Of a stretch of 64,000 nucleotides of DNA, positions 17,236 through 24,894 are shown in pieces (positions within the stretch are counted from its first letter, which is position 1; each line of letters starts with the position of its first letter). Position numbers and translations under genes: made by a program. The stretch is from NCBI GenBank assembly GCA_905235305.1, contig CAJOLC010000029.1, positions 1 through 64,000 of the forward strand, read 5' to 3'. The notes beneath the pieces were generated by a model. That model worked only from the letters and a program-made list of their open reading frames with translations. It did not search any database and was not told the origin of the DNA. The stretch comes from an uncultured Bacteroidaceae bacterium (GTDB taxonomy: Bacteria > Bacteroidota > Bacteroidia > Bacteroidales > Bacteroidaceae).

Positions 17236-17277
17236 TAATGAAGAATGAAGAGTGAAGGATGAAGTATTTGCTACTGC
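17236..17277. repeat. 42-base spacer sequence, copy 1
   Basis: A purine-rich stretch (taatgaagaatgaagagtga and on) placed just upstream of the kinase start codon on the minus strand. A gapless copy with 37 of 42 identical bases lies at 57041-57082, again directly before a minus-strand start codon. Confidence 0.6.
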
Positions 17278-17304
17278 TATCTATTATGAATTATGACTTG
17301 GGAA

Positions 17305-17937
17305 TTATGAATTTACATCAAGTGGGAACATACCGAAGAGCAGTCCGTCTATCTTGTCGGTGATGTCCTTGAAGTCCTTCGGGTTGTGCCTGTAGTCGAT
17401 GCCGTCTACCTCGACGGTCAGGACCTTACCCTTATACTTATTATATATAAAGTCATCGTAGAGGTCGTTCAAGCCTTTGAGGTATTCCAACTGCATGGTC
17501 TGTTCGTATTCCCGTCCGCGCTTCTGGATGTTGTGGACAAGGTGGGGAACGCTGGCACGCAGATAAATCATGAGGTCTGGGTAGCGGGCGATGTCCGTCA
17601 TGCTCTCGAAGAGCTCCATGAAGGTGTCGAAGTCGCGGTCGCTCAGGTTGCCCATGCGCCGGTTGTTGGCAGCAAAGACATATACTCCCTCGTAGATGGA
17701 GCGGTCCTGAATGGTGTCCCTGCCGCTCTTCTGCATCACCATGAGGTCACGGAACCGCTCCTTCAGGAAGAAGACCTCCATGGGGAACGACCAGCGGCGT
17801 ATGTCCTTGTAGTAGTCCTCGAGATAGGGATTGAACTTTACCTGCTCGTATCTGGGTTCCCATTGATAGTGATGGGCGAGCATCTCTGTCAGCGTCGTCT
17901 TGCCGCTGCCTATGTTTCCTGCGACGACTATGTACAT
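17305..17937 (-). CDS. Deoxynucleoside kinase, copy 2
   Basis: A protein of about 210 residues, paralogous to the next gene along the strand. P-loop GNIGSGKTTL, RYEQVKFNPYLEDYY and the lid REYEQTMQLEYLKGLNDLYDDF are clear. The start is set at the ATG at 17937, because the promoter element TATCTTTG (17957-17964) lies inside the longer reading frame that begins at 17967. The two kinases differ in the DRT/DRS loop (DRSIYEGVYVF here against DRTIFEDARIF), a region that helps set base preference, so they probably serve different deoxynucleosides. Confidence 0.9.
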   Translation of the reverse strand: MYIVVAGNIGSGKTTLTEMLAHHYQWEPRYEQVKFNPYLEDYYKDIRRWSFPMEVFFLKERFRDLMVMQKSGRDTIQDRSIYEGVYVFAANNRRMGNLSDRDFDTFMELFESMTDIARYPDLMIYLRASVPHLVHNIQKRGREYEQTMQLEYLKGLNDLYDDFIYNKYKGKVLTVEVDGIDYRHNPKDFKDITDKIDGLLFGMFPLDVNS

Positions 17938-17956
17938 TCTCTGTGGTATGACTCCA

Positions 17957-17964
17957 CAAAGATA
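17957..17964 (-). promoter_or_regulatory. Promoter element of the deoxynucleoside kinase pair
   Basis: The minus strand reads TATCTTTG 19 bases before the ATG at 17937. It rules out the longer start at 17967, which would lie upstream of the transcript. Confidence 0.65.
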
Positions 17965-18009
17965 CATCTTTTTAAGCTTACAGCAAAACCTTTTGCTACT
18001 TTTCGGACA

Positions 18010-18831
18010 TTACTTCTTTCCACGAACGATGGAAGGAAGCATGATGTCGGCCACGGAGTAATGGTCAAGGAAGACGCTCCGGTCCACGTGTCCCTTGATG
18101 CCGTCCACATAGCTGGTGCTGCTGTACTGCCATAGGACGATGGGCACCTCTTCGCTCAATCCCGGGAATTCGTCTGCATAGCGAGCCACGAAGAACTTGT
18201 AGTCCTTGAATTCTCCTTCAAGGTATTTGGCATAGAAGTTTACGCCGGTATAGATGATTGGCTTTACTCCGAACATGCGTTCTACGCCCTCGAGGAAGGC
18301 TTTCAGCCGCGCCTGGAACTGTGCGAGCGAGCCTTTCCCACGCTTTTCGACATCGATAAGGGGGATGAGGTCCTGCTGTCGTGGGTCGACATTCGAGCGG
18401 AAGTTCTCCAACTGGACGAGTGCACTTGCCGAAGGACTAAAGAAATGATAGACGCCGGCGGGTATGCCTGCTTGTCGGGCTCCATAGAGGTTGCGCAGGT
18501 AATACTCGTCGACATAGCCGGCACCCTCAGTGGCCTTGATATAGGCGAACGTCACATTGTCTGCTCTTGCCACGCGACTCCAGTCGATTCGGCCTTGATA
18601 GTGCGAGACATCGATGCCTTGCTGCGAAGCGACAGTGTAGGTAACCTGGGTCCGCACCTCTGTCAAGCGGGGCAGAGGCCTGTCTGGAAGTGGCACCGGC
18701 GGCAGCTGATCCGGCATCGGCAGGGCATATATGGGATCGATTGATTCACCTTTCTTCTTGCCTTTCTTGTCGGCGGAAGTAGTCAGAGCCGCAATGAAAA
18801 CGGTAAAGAAAAGCAGGTAGCGGAGCGACAT
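18010..18831 (-). CDS. Exported GH25 lysozyme
   Basis: A protein of 273 residues: signal peptide, a short Lys-rich and Pro-rich linker (residues about 20-65), then a GH25 muramidase domain. GIDVSHYQGRIDW holds the first catalytic Asp, FAYIKATEG is the second conserved strand and LIPLIDVEKRG carries the Asp-x-Glu pair. The end (LWQYSSTSYVDGIKGHVDRSVF) is also typical. It cleaves peptidoglycan between MurNAc and GlcNAc in the periplasm or outside the cell. It starts seven bases after the stop of the gene at 18839-19372, so the two form an operon. Confidence 0.92.
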   Translation of the reverse strand: MSLRYLLFFTVFIAALTTSADKKGKKKGESIDPIYALPMPDQLPPVPLPDRPLPRLTEVRTQVTYTVASQQGIDVSHYQGRIDWSRVARADNVTFAYIKATEGAGYVDEYYLRNLYGARQAGIPAGVYHFFSPSASALVQLENFRSNVDPRQQDLIPLIDVEKRGKGSLAQFQARLKAFLEGVERMFGVKPIIYTGVNFYAKYLEGEFKDYKFFVARYADEFPGLSEEVPIVLWQYSSTSYVDGIKGHVDRSVFLDHYSVADIMLPSIVRGKK

Positions 18832-18838
18832 AATGCAG

Positions 18839-19372
18839 TTACTCTCCTAAATAACTGAACTCGAAGTTGTCACTTTTAATGCCCGGATACTGGCTTCTGG
18901 AGTCGATATCCTGGCGTCCACGAAGGTGGGCAAGCACTTTGTCATAGCACTCCTGGACACTTTCGGCCTTTACCTTGCACACGAAAGGCGTGTCGACGTA
19001 CTTCGACTTCTGTGTCTCGGGATTCATGAGGACGCGTTTGAACACTATCTTAGCCTCGTACCATCCGGGCTGGGGCTTGCTGTAGTTGGCCAAGGCCTCC
19101 TTTTGAGCGGCCTTCTCAGGCTTGTTCTGGCTGGCACCTTTGGCTTTGAACTCTTCCATCGTGGCAGCAGTCGTCTTGATGGCAATAAAGAAAGAACGCT
19201 GGCTGACCTTGACGTGCTTGGGATACATGGCACTGCCCGACATGAACTTTTCCAGCTCGAGCCGGATGTTTTCATTGACTTCGACGCCGCCTAACGTAGC
19301 AAGAAAGTCGAGAGCCTCCTCGACACTATAAACGAGCGTTTCTTCGTCGAAGTATCTGATATAAAGATTCAT
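18839..19372 (-). CDS. Conserved hypothetical protein
   Basis: A protein of 177 residues with no signal peptide or membrane segment, so probably cytoplasmic. I do not recognise a named domain. The first 70 residues look mixed alpha/beta (MNLYIRYFDEETLVYSVEEALDFLATL). The middle (residues about 75-110) is rich in Lys, Ala and Gln and may be a linker or short coiled coil. The rest contains WYEAKIVFKRVLMNPETQKSKYVDTPFVCKVKAESVQECYDKVLAHL. It lies seven bases upstream of the lysozyme gene, with its own promoter at 19424-19431. The link between the two functions is unknown. Confidence 0.7.
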   Translation of the reverse strand: MNLYIRYFDEETLVYSVEEALDFLATLGGVEVNENIRLELEKFMSGSAMYPKHVKVSQRSFFIAIKTTAATMEEFKAKGASQNKPEKAAQKEALANYSKPQPGWYEAKIVFKRVLMNPETQKSKYVDTPFVCKVKAESVQECYDKVLAHLRGRQDIDSRSQYPGIKSDNFEFSYLGE

Positions 19373-19423
19373 CAGGTAATCTACAATTTTACAATTGACA
19401 ACTTACAATATAATTTCGCGCGA

Positions 19424-19431
19424 CAAAAGTA
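19424..19431 (-). promoter_or_regulatory. Promoter element of the hypothetical-lysozyme operon
   Basis: The minus strand reads TACTTTTG (TAnnTTTG), 51 bases upstream of the ATG at 19372. Confidence 0.5.
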
Positions 19432-19495
19432 GTAAAAAGACATCACATAACGAAATTTTCGAGCCACAAAAACATGCTAAGTGGAAGATTTTGAC

Positions 19496-19503
19496 TAATT
19501 TTG
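19496..19503 (+). promoter_or_regulatory. Promoter element of the BASS transporter gene
   Basis: TAATTTTG (TAnnTTTG), 24 bases before the ATG at 19528. It overlaps the TTG at 19501, which excludes that codon as the real start. Confidence 0.6.
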
Positions 19504-19527
19504 TGCGCCGAAAGAGATAGAAGGAAG

Positions 19528-20478
19528 ATGAATGTCAAAAGGTTTCTTAAGGACTGGTCACTGCCTCTGAGCATGCTGATGGGCGCATCGGCCTACTTCC
19601 TCGGCAGGTCTCTGTCGCTCTCGCCTGCAGTCAAGGGGGCCATCCTGACTGGTGTCGGCCACGTGCAACCCACGTTGATTTTCCTGATGCTCACGCTGAC
19701 GTTTTGCCGCGTCCGGTTGGAAGACATGCGACTTCGCGGGTGGCAATGGTGGCTGCTGGCTTTCCAGGCAGGCATCGCAACCTTGCTCTGCGTGCTTCAT
19801 CAGACGACGGAAGACGCGGCGACACGGGTCTTCCTGCAGAGCACAATGCTTTGCTTCCTCTGCCCCACGGCGACGGCGGCGGCGGTAGTGACTGCCAAAC
19901 TGGGCGGCAACATCGGTTCGCTGACGGCTTACACACTGCTCATCAACCTCACCAGTGCTTTTCTCATCTCAGCCTTCGTGCCTCTCGTCAACCCGACCGG
20001 CGGGCTGACCTTCTGGCTTTCCTTCTGGATGATAGTCCGCAAAGTGTTCCCCCTGCTCATCTTCCCGCTGTTGCTCGCCCTCATCATCCGCCGTATCTCC
20101 CCCACCCTGCTGCGCTGGCTGACCTCGATTCCCGACCTGCCCTTCTACCTCTGGCTGGTCTCGCTGTCGCTTGCAATAGCCGTCACCACGCGGATCCTCG
20201 TGCATGCCGAGGTGACGCTGCTGCTCTGCCTGCTGATTCTCACAGGTTCCCTCGTGGCATGCATCGCGCAATTCGCGACGGGCAGACTCGTTGGCAGGCA
20301 TTACGGAGAAGCCGTCACGGCCGGACAAGCCTGCGGACAGAAGAACACGGTCCTGGCCATCTGGGTCGGTTATACGTTCCTCGACCCCCTGACCTCCGTG
20401 GCGGGCGGCTTCTACACCATCTGGCACAACGTCTTTAACTCGTGGCAACTCTACAAACGGAACCAGCCGCGTAAGTAG
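19528..20478 (+). CDS. Bile acid:sodium symporter (BASS) family transporter
   Basis: An integral membrane protein of 316 residues with about nine or ten hydrophobic segments. LFLCPTATAAAVVTAKLGGNIGSLTAYTLLINLTSAF and TAGQACGQKNTVLAIWVGYTFLDPLTSV match the two unwound-helix regions of the BASS fold, including the Gln-Lys-Asn-Thr of the core motif. The ATG at 19528 is preceded by agaaggaag and a promoter. Family members couple sodium to the uptake of organic acids such as bile acids, pyruvate or pantothenate; the substrate here cannot be told. The 3' flank holds a 108-bp repeat rather than a normal terminator. Confidence 0.83.
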   Translation: MNVKRFLKDWSLPLSMLMGASAYFLGRSLSLSPAVKGAILTGVGHVQPTLIFLMLTLTFCRVRLEDMRLRGWQWWLLAFQAGIATLLCVLHQTTEDAATRVFLQSTMLCFLCPTATAAAVVTAKLGGNIGSLTAYTLLINLTSAFLISAFVPLVNPTGGLTFWLSFWMIVRKVFPLLIFPLLLALIIRRISPTLLRWLTSIPDLPFYLWLVSLSLAIAVTTRILVHAEVTLLLCLLILTGSLVACIAQFATGRLVGRHYGEAVTAGQACGQKNTVLAIWVGYTFLDPLTSVAGGFYTIWHNVFNSWQLYKRNQPRK

Positions 20479-20512
20479 ACATCCACTGCTGAGGCAGATG
20501 ACATAACACGTC

Positions 20513-20620
20513 GCATCGCCAGTACTACCGTGGGAAAACTCCAGTACCACCGTGGGAAAACTCGAGTTTTCCCACGGTGGTACTGGAGACCTACTACAGG
20601 GGGTTCCCCGGAGGACTGAG
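20513..20620. repeat. 108-bp structured intergenic repeat, GTAC type, copy 1 (inverted)
   Basis: It contains two direct 22-bp units (from 20519 and 20541, starting CCAGTAC) and one inverted unit (20565-20586). The second and third form a perfect 22-bp stem with a 2-base loop. Copies at 36859-36967 (109 bp) and 63400-63507 (108 bp) share the ends CTCAGT(C/A)CTCC and GCATCG-like. This copy is in the opposite orientation. There is no T-run after the hairpin. Confidence 0.85.
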
Positions 20621-20713
20621 CTTCGTCGCCCCCTTCGACAGGCCTCGGGACCTGTCATTCCATTAGGCAACTGGCACTTTTTTCTGTCTAATTGAAAAAA
20701 ATATCGTATTTCC

Positions 20714-20745
20714 CTTGGCAGAATGACAGAAATGCCTTACCTTTG
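20714..20745 (+). promoter_or_regulatory. Promoter of the aromatic amino-acid operon
   Basis: CTTG at 20714-20717 and TACCTTTG at 20738-20745, a perfect TAnnTTTG. The expected transcript start (about 20750) precedes the leader peptide ATG at 20765. Confidence 0.7.
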
Positions 20746-20764
20746 CACCGCAATTAGCAAAAAG

Positions 20765-20824
20765 ATGACACACACTGGCAATCGTTACTTCGGCTTTTAT
20801 TATTACTTTTACTTTAGCAGATGA
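20765..20824 (+). CDS. pheL: Phe/Tyr-rich attenuation leader peptide of the pheA operon
   Basis: A 19-codon reading frame, MTHTGNRYFGFYYYFYFSR, with four Phe and five Tyr among the last twelve residues. It starts about 15 bases after the likely transcript start and lies 126 bases before pheA. Such composition is hard to explain except as a sensor of charged Phe and Tyr tRNA. Its stop (20822-20824) is three bases before the antiterminator arm at 20828-20835. When aromatic tRNAs are charged, the ribosome runs to the stop and covers that arm. When they are not, it stalls about 10-35 bases earlier and leaves the arm free. The symbol pheL is borrowed from enterobacteria by analogy, since both Phe and Tyr are sensed. 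Confidence 0.85.
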   Translation: MTHTGNRYFGFYYYFYFSR

Positions 20825-20827
20825 AGT

Positions 20828-20835
20828 AGAGCGGG
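20828..20835 (+). promoter_or_regulatory. Antiterminator arm of the aromatic-operon attenuator
   Basis: AGAGCGGG is complementary to CCCGCTCT at 20886-20893, the 5' arm and first loop base of the terminator. Pairing of these eight bases would prevent the terminator. The arm repeats part of the terminator's 3' arm (GAGCGGG), as expected for mutually exclusive structures. Confidence 0.8.
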
Positions 20836-20879
20836 CCGTCGTATATATATAAATAAGGTATAGGAAAAAGAACATATCG

Positions 20880-20917
20880 AAACATCCCGCTCTCCAACCG
20901 AGCGGGATGTTTCTTTT
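20880..20917 (+). terminator. Attenuator terminator before pheA
   Basis: A 13-bp perfect stem (AAACATCCCGCTC / GAGCGGGATGTTT, 20880-20892 and 20900-20912) with a 7-base loop, followed by cttttaa. It lies between the leader peptide and pheA, so it ends transcription before the structural genes unless the antiterminator forms. Confidence 0.88.
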
Positions 20918-20950
20918 AATCCAAGATTATAAAATTCAAAACTCAAGACA

Positions 20951-21793
20951 TTGAAAAGGATAGCAATACAAGGCATCGAAGGCAGTTTCCACGACATCGC
21001 CGCCCATCGCTTCTTCGAGGGCGAGGAGGTGGAGCTCGTCTGCTGCGACACTTTCGAGGAGATGTTCGCCCGACTCAAGGCAGAGAAAGACCTGCTGGGA
21101 CTCATGGCGATAGAAAACACGATTGCCGGAAGCCTGCTCCACAACTATGAGCTGCTGCGCGAGAGCGGCATGACGATTGTAGGCGAACACAAGCTCCGCA
21201 TCAAGCACAGCATTATGTGCCTGCCGGATGAGGACTGGAAAGACATCACCGAAGTGAACTCCCATCCCGTCGCACTGATGCAATGCCGGCAATTCCTCTC
21301 GCGTCATCCGGAACTCCGAAAGGTCGAAACGGCCGACACAGCAGGCGCAGCCGCCGACATCAGCAGGGAACGCCTGCGCGGACATGCCGCCATCTGCCAC
21401 CGCGACGCTGCCGACATCTACGGCATGAAAGTGCTGCAAGAGGGCATCGAGACAAACAAACACAACTTCACACGCTTCCTCGTCCTCGCCTGGCCCGAGA
21501 AGGCCACAGCCATCCGAAGCAACCACCACATCGACAAGGCCAGCCTCGTCTTCACACTTCCCCATGAGGAAGGCAGCCTGAGCGCCATCCTGTCGGTCCT
21601 TTCGTTCTATAAACTCAACCTGACTAAGATACAGAGTCTGCCCATCATCGGGCAGGAATGGCAATACATGTTCTACATCGACCTCTCCTTTAACGAGGAG
21701 AAACGCTACCGTCAGGCTCTCAACGCAATAACCCCATTGACCCGCGAACTCAAACAACTTGGTATCTACGAAGATGGAAAACAAAGCATTTAA
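20951..21793 (+). CDS. pheA: Prephenate dehydratase
   Basis: A protein of 280 residues starting with a TTG codon at 20951 (KRIAIQGIEGSFHDIAA). It makes phenylpyruvate from prephenate. The dehydratase domain (about 1-180) contains GIEGSFHDIAAHRFF, LMAIENTIAGSLLHNYELL and the HNFTRFLVL motif with the catalytic Thr-Arg-Phe. The remaining part is an ACT regulatory domain (SLSAILSVLSFYKLNLTKIQSLPI), the usual Phe-binding feedback site. It is monofunctional; chorismate mutase is supplied by the fusion protein two genes downstream. It is the first gene behind the attenuator and overlaps the next gene by 20 bases. Confidence 0.93.
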   Translation: MKRIAIQGIEGSFHDIAAHRFFEGEEVELVCCDTFEEMFARLKAEKDLLGLMAIENTIAGSLLHNYELLRESGMTIVGEHKLRIKHSIMCLPDEDWKDITEVNSHPVALMQCRQFLSRHPELRKVETADTAGAAADISRERLRGHAAICHRDAADIYGMKVLQEGIETNKHNFTRFLVLAWPEKATAIRSNHHIDKASLVFTLPHEEGSLSAILSVLSFYKLNLTKIQSLPIIGQEWQYMFYIDLSFNEEKRYRQALNAITPLTRELKQLGIYEDGKQSI

Positions 21794-22958
21794 TATCAAG
21801 CCGGCTGACAGATTGGCCGACGTAACAGAGTATTACTTCAGCCGCAAACTGAAGGAAGTGGCGGCGATGAACGCCGAAGGAAAGGACGTCATCAGCCTCG
21901 CCATCGGTAGTCCCGATATGCCTCCCTCGCCGGAAACAATCGAAACGCTCTGCACAGAAGCCCGCAAGCCGACAGCACACGGCTATCAACCCACGATGGG
22001 CATACCTGAATTGCGTCAGGCAATGAGCCGATTCTACAAACGCTGGTATGGTGTCGAACTCAATCCGAACAATGAAATTCAGCCTCTCATAGGCAGCAAG
22101 GAGGGCATCCTGCATGTGACTTTGGCGTTTGTCAACGTCGGGGATGAAGTCCTCGTACCCAATCCCGGCTATCCCACCTATACAAGTCTCTCGAAACTGC
22201 TCGGCGCAAAGATCGTCAACTATGACCTGCTGCCCGAAAACGACTGGCAGCCCGACTTCGAGCAACTCGAGAAGATGGACCTCAGCCGCGTAAGGCTCAT
22301 GTGGACAAACTACCCGAATATGCCGACGGGGGCAAGGGCAAGACGCGAGACATACGAGCGACTCGTCGACTTCGCCCTTCGACATAACATCATTGTGGTC
22401 AACGACAATCCCTACAGCTTCATCCTCAACGAGGGAGAAAGGCTTTCAATCCTGCAAGTGCCGCGTGCCAAGGAGTGCTGCATAGAGTTCAACTCCATGT
22501 CGAAAAGCCATAATATGCCGGGCTGGCGCGTCGGTATGTTGGCCTCCAACGCACAGTTCGTACAGTGGGTACTCAAGGTGAAAAGCAATGTCGACAGCGG
22601 AACCTTCCGCGCCCTGCAGCTTGCAGCAGCCCAGGCATACGACAACACCGACCTCTGGCACAGGCTTGCCAACGTCGACATCTATGCCGGCCGACGTCGT
22701 CTGGCAGAGGAAATCATGCGACTTCTCGAGTGTAAGTTCGATCCGCAGCAGACAGGCATGTTCCTCTGGGGACGCATCCCCGACAAATACAACGATGTGG
22801 AAGAACTCACGGAACGCGTCCTCCATGAAGCTCGAGTGTTCATCACGCCAGGCTTCATCTTTGGGAGCAACGGCAAACGCTACATTCGCATCAGCCTTTG
22901 CGCCAAGGAAGACAAGTTCATCGAAGCGCTGGAACGCATCAAAGCCCTCACCAAATAA
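21774..22958 (+). CDS. Aminotransferase of the aromatic operon (class I/II)
   Basis: A protein of 394 residues from the ATG at 21774 (MENKAFNIKPADRL); five extra residues from 21759 are unlikely. Fold-type I PLP motifs are present: LAIGSPDMPPSP, VPNPGYPTY, NDNPYSF, and EFNSMSKSHNMPGWRVG with the PLP Lys. Its place between pheA and the DAHP synthase-chorismate mutase gene, overlapping pheA by 20 bases, indicates transamination of phenylpyruvate and 4-hydroxyphenylpyruvate to Phe and Tyr. A relative acting on LL-diaminopimelate or aspartate cannot be excluded from motifs alone. Confidence 0.88.
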   Translation: MENKAFNIKPADRLADVTEYYFSRKLKEVAAMNAEGKDVISLAIGSPDMPPSPETIETLCTEARKPTAHGYQPTMGIPELRQAMSRFYKRWYGVELNPNNEIQPLIGSKEGILHVTLAFVNVGDEVLVPNPGYPTYTSLSKLLGAKIVNYDLLPENDWQPDFEQLEKMDLSRVRLMWTNYPNMPTGARARRETYERLVDFALRHNIIVVNDNPYSFILNEGERLSILQVPRAKECCIEFNSMSKSHNMPGWRVGMLASNAQFVQWVLKVKSNVDSGTFRALQLAAAQAYDNTDLWHRLANVDIYAGRRRLAEEIMRLLECKFDPQQTGMFLWGRIPDKYNDVEELTERVLHEARVFITPGFIFGSNGKRYIRISLCAKEDKFIEALERIKALTK

Positions 22959-23008
22959 CCCGTCATAACGAGATAACGTAATAACGAAATAACGAAATAA
23001 AACACAAT

Positions 23009-24073
23009 ATGGAACTCCAATTACAACCCCTGAACCTGCCAAGTGACCAGGAGCGCGCTTTCATCATCGCCGGTCCTTGCAGTGCTGAGACAGAAGAACA
23101 AGTGATGACAACCGCCAAGCAACTGGCCGGCAAAGGCTGCCACATATTTCGTGCCGGCATCTGGAAGCCGAGAACTAAGCCCGGAGGCTTCGAAGGGCAC
23201 GGCGAGTTGGCACTTCCCTGGATGGAACGCGTCAAGGAAGAAACCGGAATGCTTACTGCCACGGAAGTTGCCACGCCTGAACACGTCGAGCTGGCCCTCA
23301 AGCATGGCATCGACATCCTATGGATTGGAGCACGCACCACAGCCAACCCCTTTGCCGTACAAGCACTGGCAGACGCGCTGCAAGGCTCTGATGCAACGGT
23401 CCTCGTCAAGAACCCCGTCAACCCAGACCTCGAGCTGTGGATAGGTGCGCTGCTGCGCATCAACGGTGCCGGCATACAGAAACTCGGCGCAATCCACAGG
23501 GGATTCAGCAGCTACGAGAAGAAGCTGTATCGCAATGACCCCATGTGGCAGATAGCCATCGAACTGAAGCGCCGGCTGCCACAACTGCCCATAGTGTGCG
23601 ACCCCAGTCACATCAGCGGACGTCGCGACTTGATTGCCTCGCTCTGCCAAGAGGCGATGGACTTGGGCTTGGACGGCCTCATGGTCGAGAGCCACTGCAA
23701 TCCCGAGGAGGCTTGGAGCGACGCATCTCAGCAAGTGACACCCGAGGTGCTGGACTTCATCGTGTCCCGCCTCGTCTTCCGCGACACCAAAGGACAGGCC
23801 GACAAACTCAAGGACTACCGTCACGAGATAGATGCTCTCGACGATGAACTCATCGAGTTGCTCGCCAAGCGCATGAAGGTGTCGCGCAACATCGGCCAGT
23901 ATAAGAAGGAGATGGGCTTGACGGTTGTGCAGACACGACGCTACAGCGAGATTCTCGACAAGCGTGGTGCGCAGGGTTCACTGCTGGGCATCGGTCGCGA
24001 ATGCATTAAGAGCATCTTCGAGAACATACATGAAGAGAGCGTTCGACAGCAGATGGAGATATTCAACAAGTAA
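23009..24073 (+). CDS. Bifunctional DAHP synthase / chorismate mutase
   Basis: A protein of 354 residues. Residues about 1-265 form a type I-beta (KDO8P-synthase-like) DAHP synthase: IIAGPCSAET, FRAGIWKPRTKPGGFEG, IGART, VLVKNPVNPD, IVCDPSHISGRRD and DGLMVESHCNPEEAWSDASQQVTPE carry the metal and substrate residues. The last 90 residues are an AroQ-type chorismate mutase (DYRHEIDALDDELIELLAKRMKVSRNIGQYKKE, with the usual Arg and Lys). One chain therefore supplies both the first shikimate step and the branch to prephenate. Fused mutase domains in this family usually give feedback control of the synthase. The 50-base gap to the previous gene contains ATAACGAAATAACG repeats. Confidence 0.93.
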   Translation: MELQLQPLNLPSDQERAFIIAGPCSAETEEQVMTTAKQLAGKGCHIFRAGIWKPRTKPGGFEGHGELALPWMERVKEETGMLTATEVATPEHVELALKHGIDILWIGARTTANPFAVQALADALQGSDATVLVKNPVNPDLELWIGALLRINGAGIQKLGAIHRGFSSYEKKLYRNDPMWQIAIELKRRLPQLPIVCDPSHISGRRDLIASLCQEAMDLGLDGLMVESHCNPEEAWSDASQQVTPEVLDFIVSRLVFRDTKGQADKLKDYRHEIDALDDELIELLAKRMKVSRNIGQYKKEMGLTVVQTRRYSEILDKRGAQGSLLGIGRECIKSIFENIHEESVRQQMEIFNK

Positions 24074-24074
24074 T

Positions 24075-24848
24075 ATGAGGATACTTATCTTAGGCGCCGG
24101 TAAGATGGGCAGCTTCTTTACCGACGTACTTTCCTTTGATCATGAGTGTGCTGTCTATGAGATAGATGCCCGCCGAATGCGGTTCCTCTACAACACGCAG
24201 CGCTTCACCACGCTCGACGAGATACGCGACTTCAAGCCAGAACTCGTGATAAACGCCGTCACGCTGAAGTACACGACTGCTGTCTTCGAGCAGGTCATTC
24301 CTTGTCTTCCCAAGGATTGTATCATCTCGGACATATCGTCCGTGAAGACGGGACTGAAGGACTTCTACGAACAGACTGGTATGCGCTACGTCTCTACGCA
24401 CCCGATGTTCGGCCCCACATTCGCCAACCTTGGGGCACTCTCCTCAGAGAACGCCATCGTCATCACGGAGGGCGACTACATGGGACGCATCTTCTTCCTC
24501 GACCTCTACCGTCGGCTCGGGCTGCATGTCCACGAATACAGCTTCGACGAACACGACGAGGCGATGGCCTACAGCCTGTCGGTGCCCTTCGTGAGTACCT
24601 TCGTCTTCTCTGCCGTCATGAAGCATCAGGATGCGCCCGGCACGACATTCAAGCGACACCTAAAGATAGCGAAAGGCGTCTTGAGCGAAGACGACACCTT
24701 ATTGCGCGAGATTCTCTTCAACCCACGCACTAAGACGCACGTCGAAGGCATACGTTCCGAGTTGAAAGACCTGATACAGATTATCGACAATCGCGATGAA
24801 GAGGCACTCAACGCTTACTTGACAAAGATACGAAACAACATCAAATAA
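24075..24848 (+). CDS. tyrA: Prephenate dehydrogenase
   Basis: A protein of 257 residues, starting one base after the stop of the previous gene (ATG at 24075). The nucleotide-binding GAGKMGSFF is at the extreme N-terminus. DISSVKTGLKDFYE and STHPMFGPTFANLGALSSENAIVI are the prephenate dehydrogenase signature, with the catalytic His in HPMFGP. It oxidises prephenate to 4-hydroxyphenylpyruvate with NAD for Tyr synthesis. It lacks an ACT domain, so control of this branch probably falls to the Phe/Tyr attenuator and the fused mutase. It is the last gene of the operon, followed by a strong bidirectional terminator. Confidence 0.93.
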   Translation: MRILILGAGKMGSFFTDVLSFDHECAVYEIDARRMRFLYNTQRFTTLDEIRDFKPELVINAVTLKYTTAVFEQVIPCLPKDCIISDISSVKTGLKDFYEQTGMRYVSTHPMFGPTFANLGALSSENAIVITEGDYMGRIFFLDLYRRLGLHVHEYSFDEHDEAMAYSLSVPFVSTFVFSAVMKHQDAPGTTFKRHLKIAKGVLSEDDTLLREILFNPRTKTHVEGIRSELKDLIQIIDNRDEEALNAYLTKIRNNIK

Positions 24849-24852
24849 AAAG

Positions 24853-24893
24853 CGACTCCCCAAAGAAACTCTGAATCTTTGGGGAGTCGTTTT
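24853..24893. terminator. Bidirectional terminator between tyrA and the FKBP gene
   Basis: A 13-bp perfect stem (cgactccccaaag / ctttggggagtcg) with an 11-base loop, followed by TTTTATT on the plus strand and preceded by an A-rich run that serves the minus strand. Confidence 0.9.
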
Positions 24894-24894
24894 A

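Noticed and set aside
17938..17967. Longer start of the second deoxynucleoside kinase
   Set aside because: The TATCTTTG promoter lies within it, and the family begins at the P-loop.
20519..20586. Rho-independent terminator of the BASS gene
   Set aside because: The stem is perfect but is not followed by a T-run, and the same structure recurs in two other gaps, so it is treated as a repeat element.
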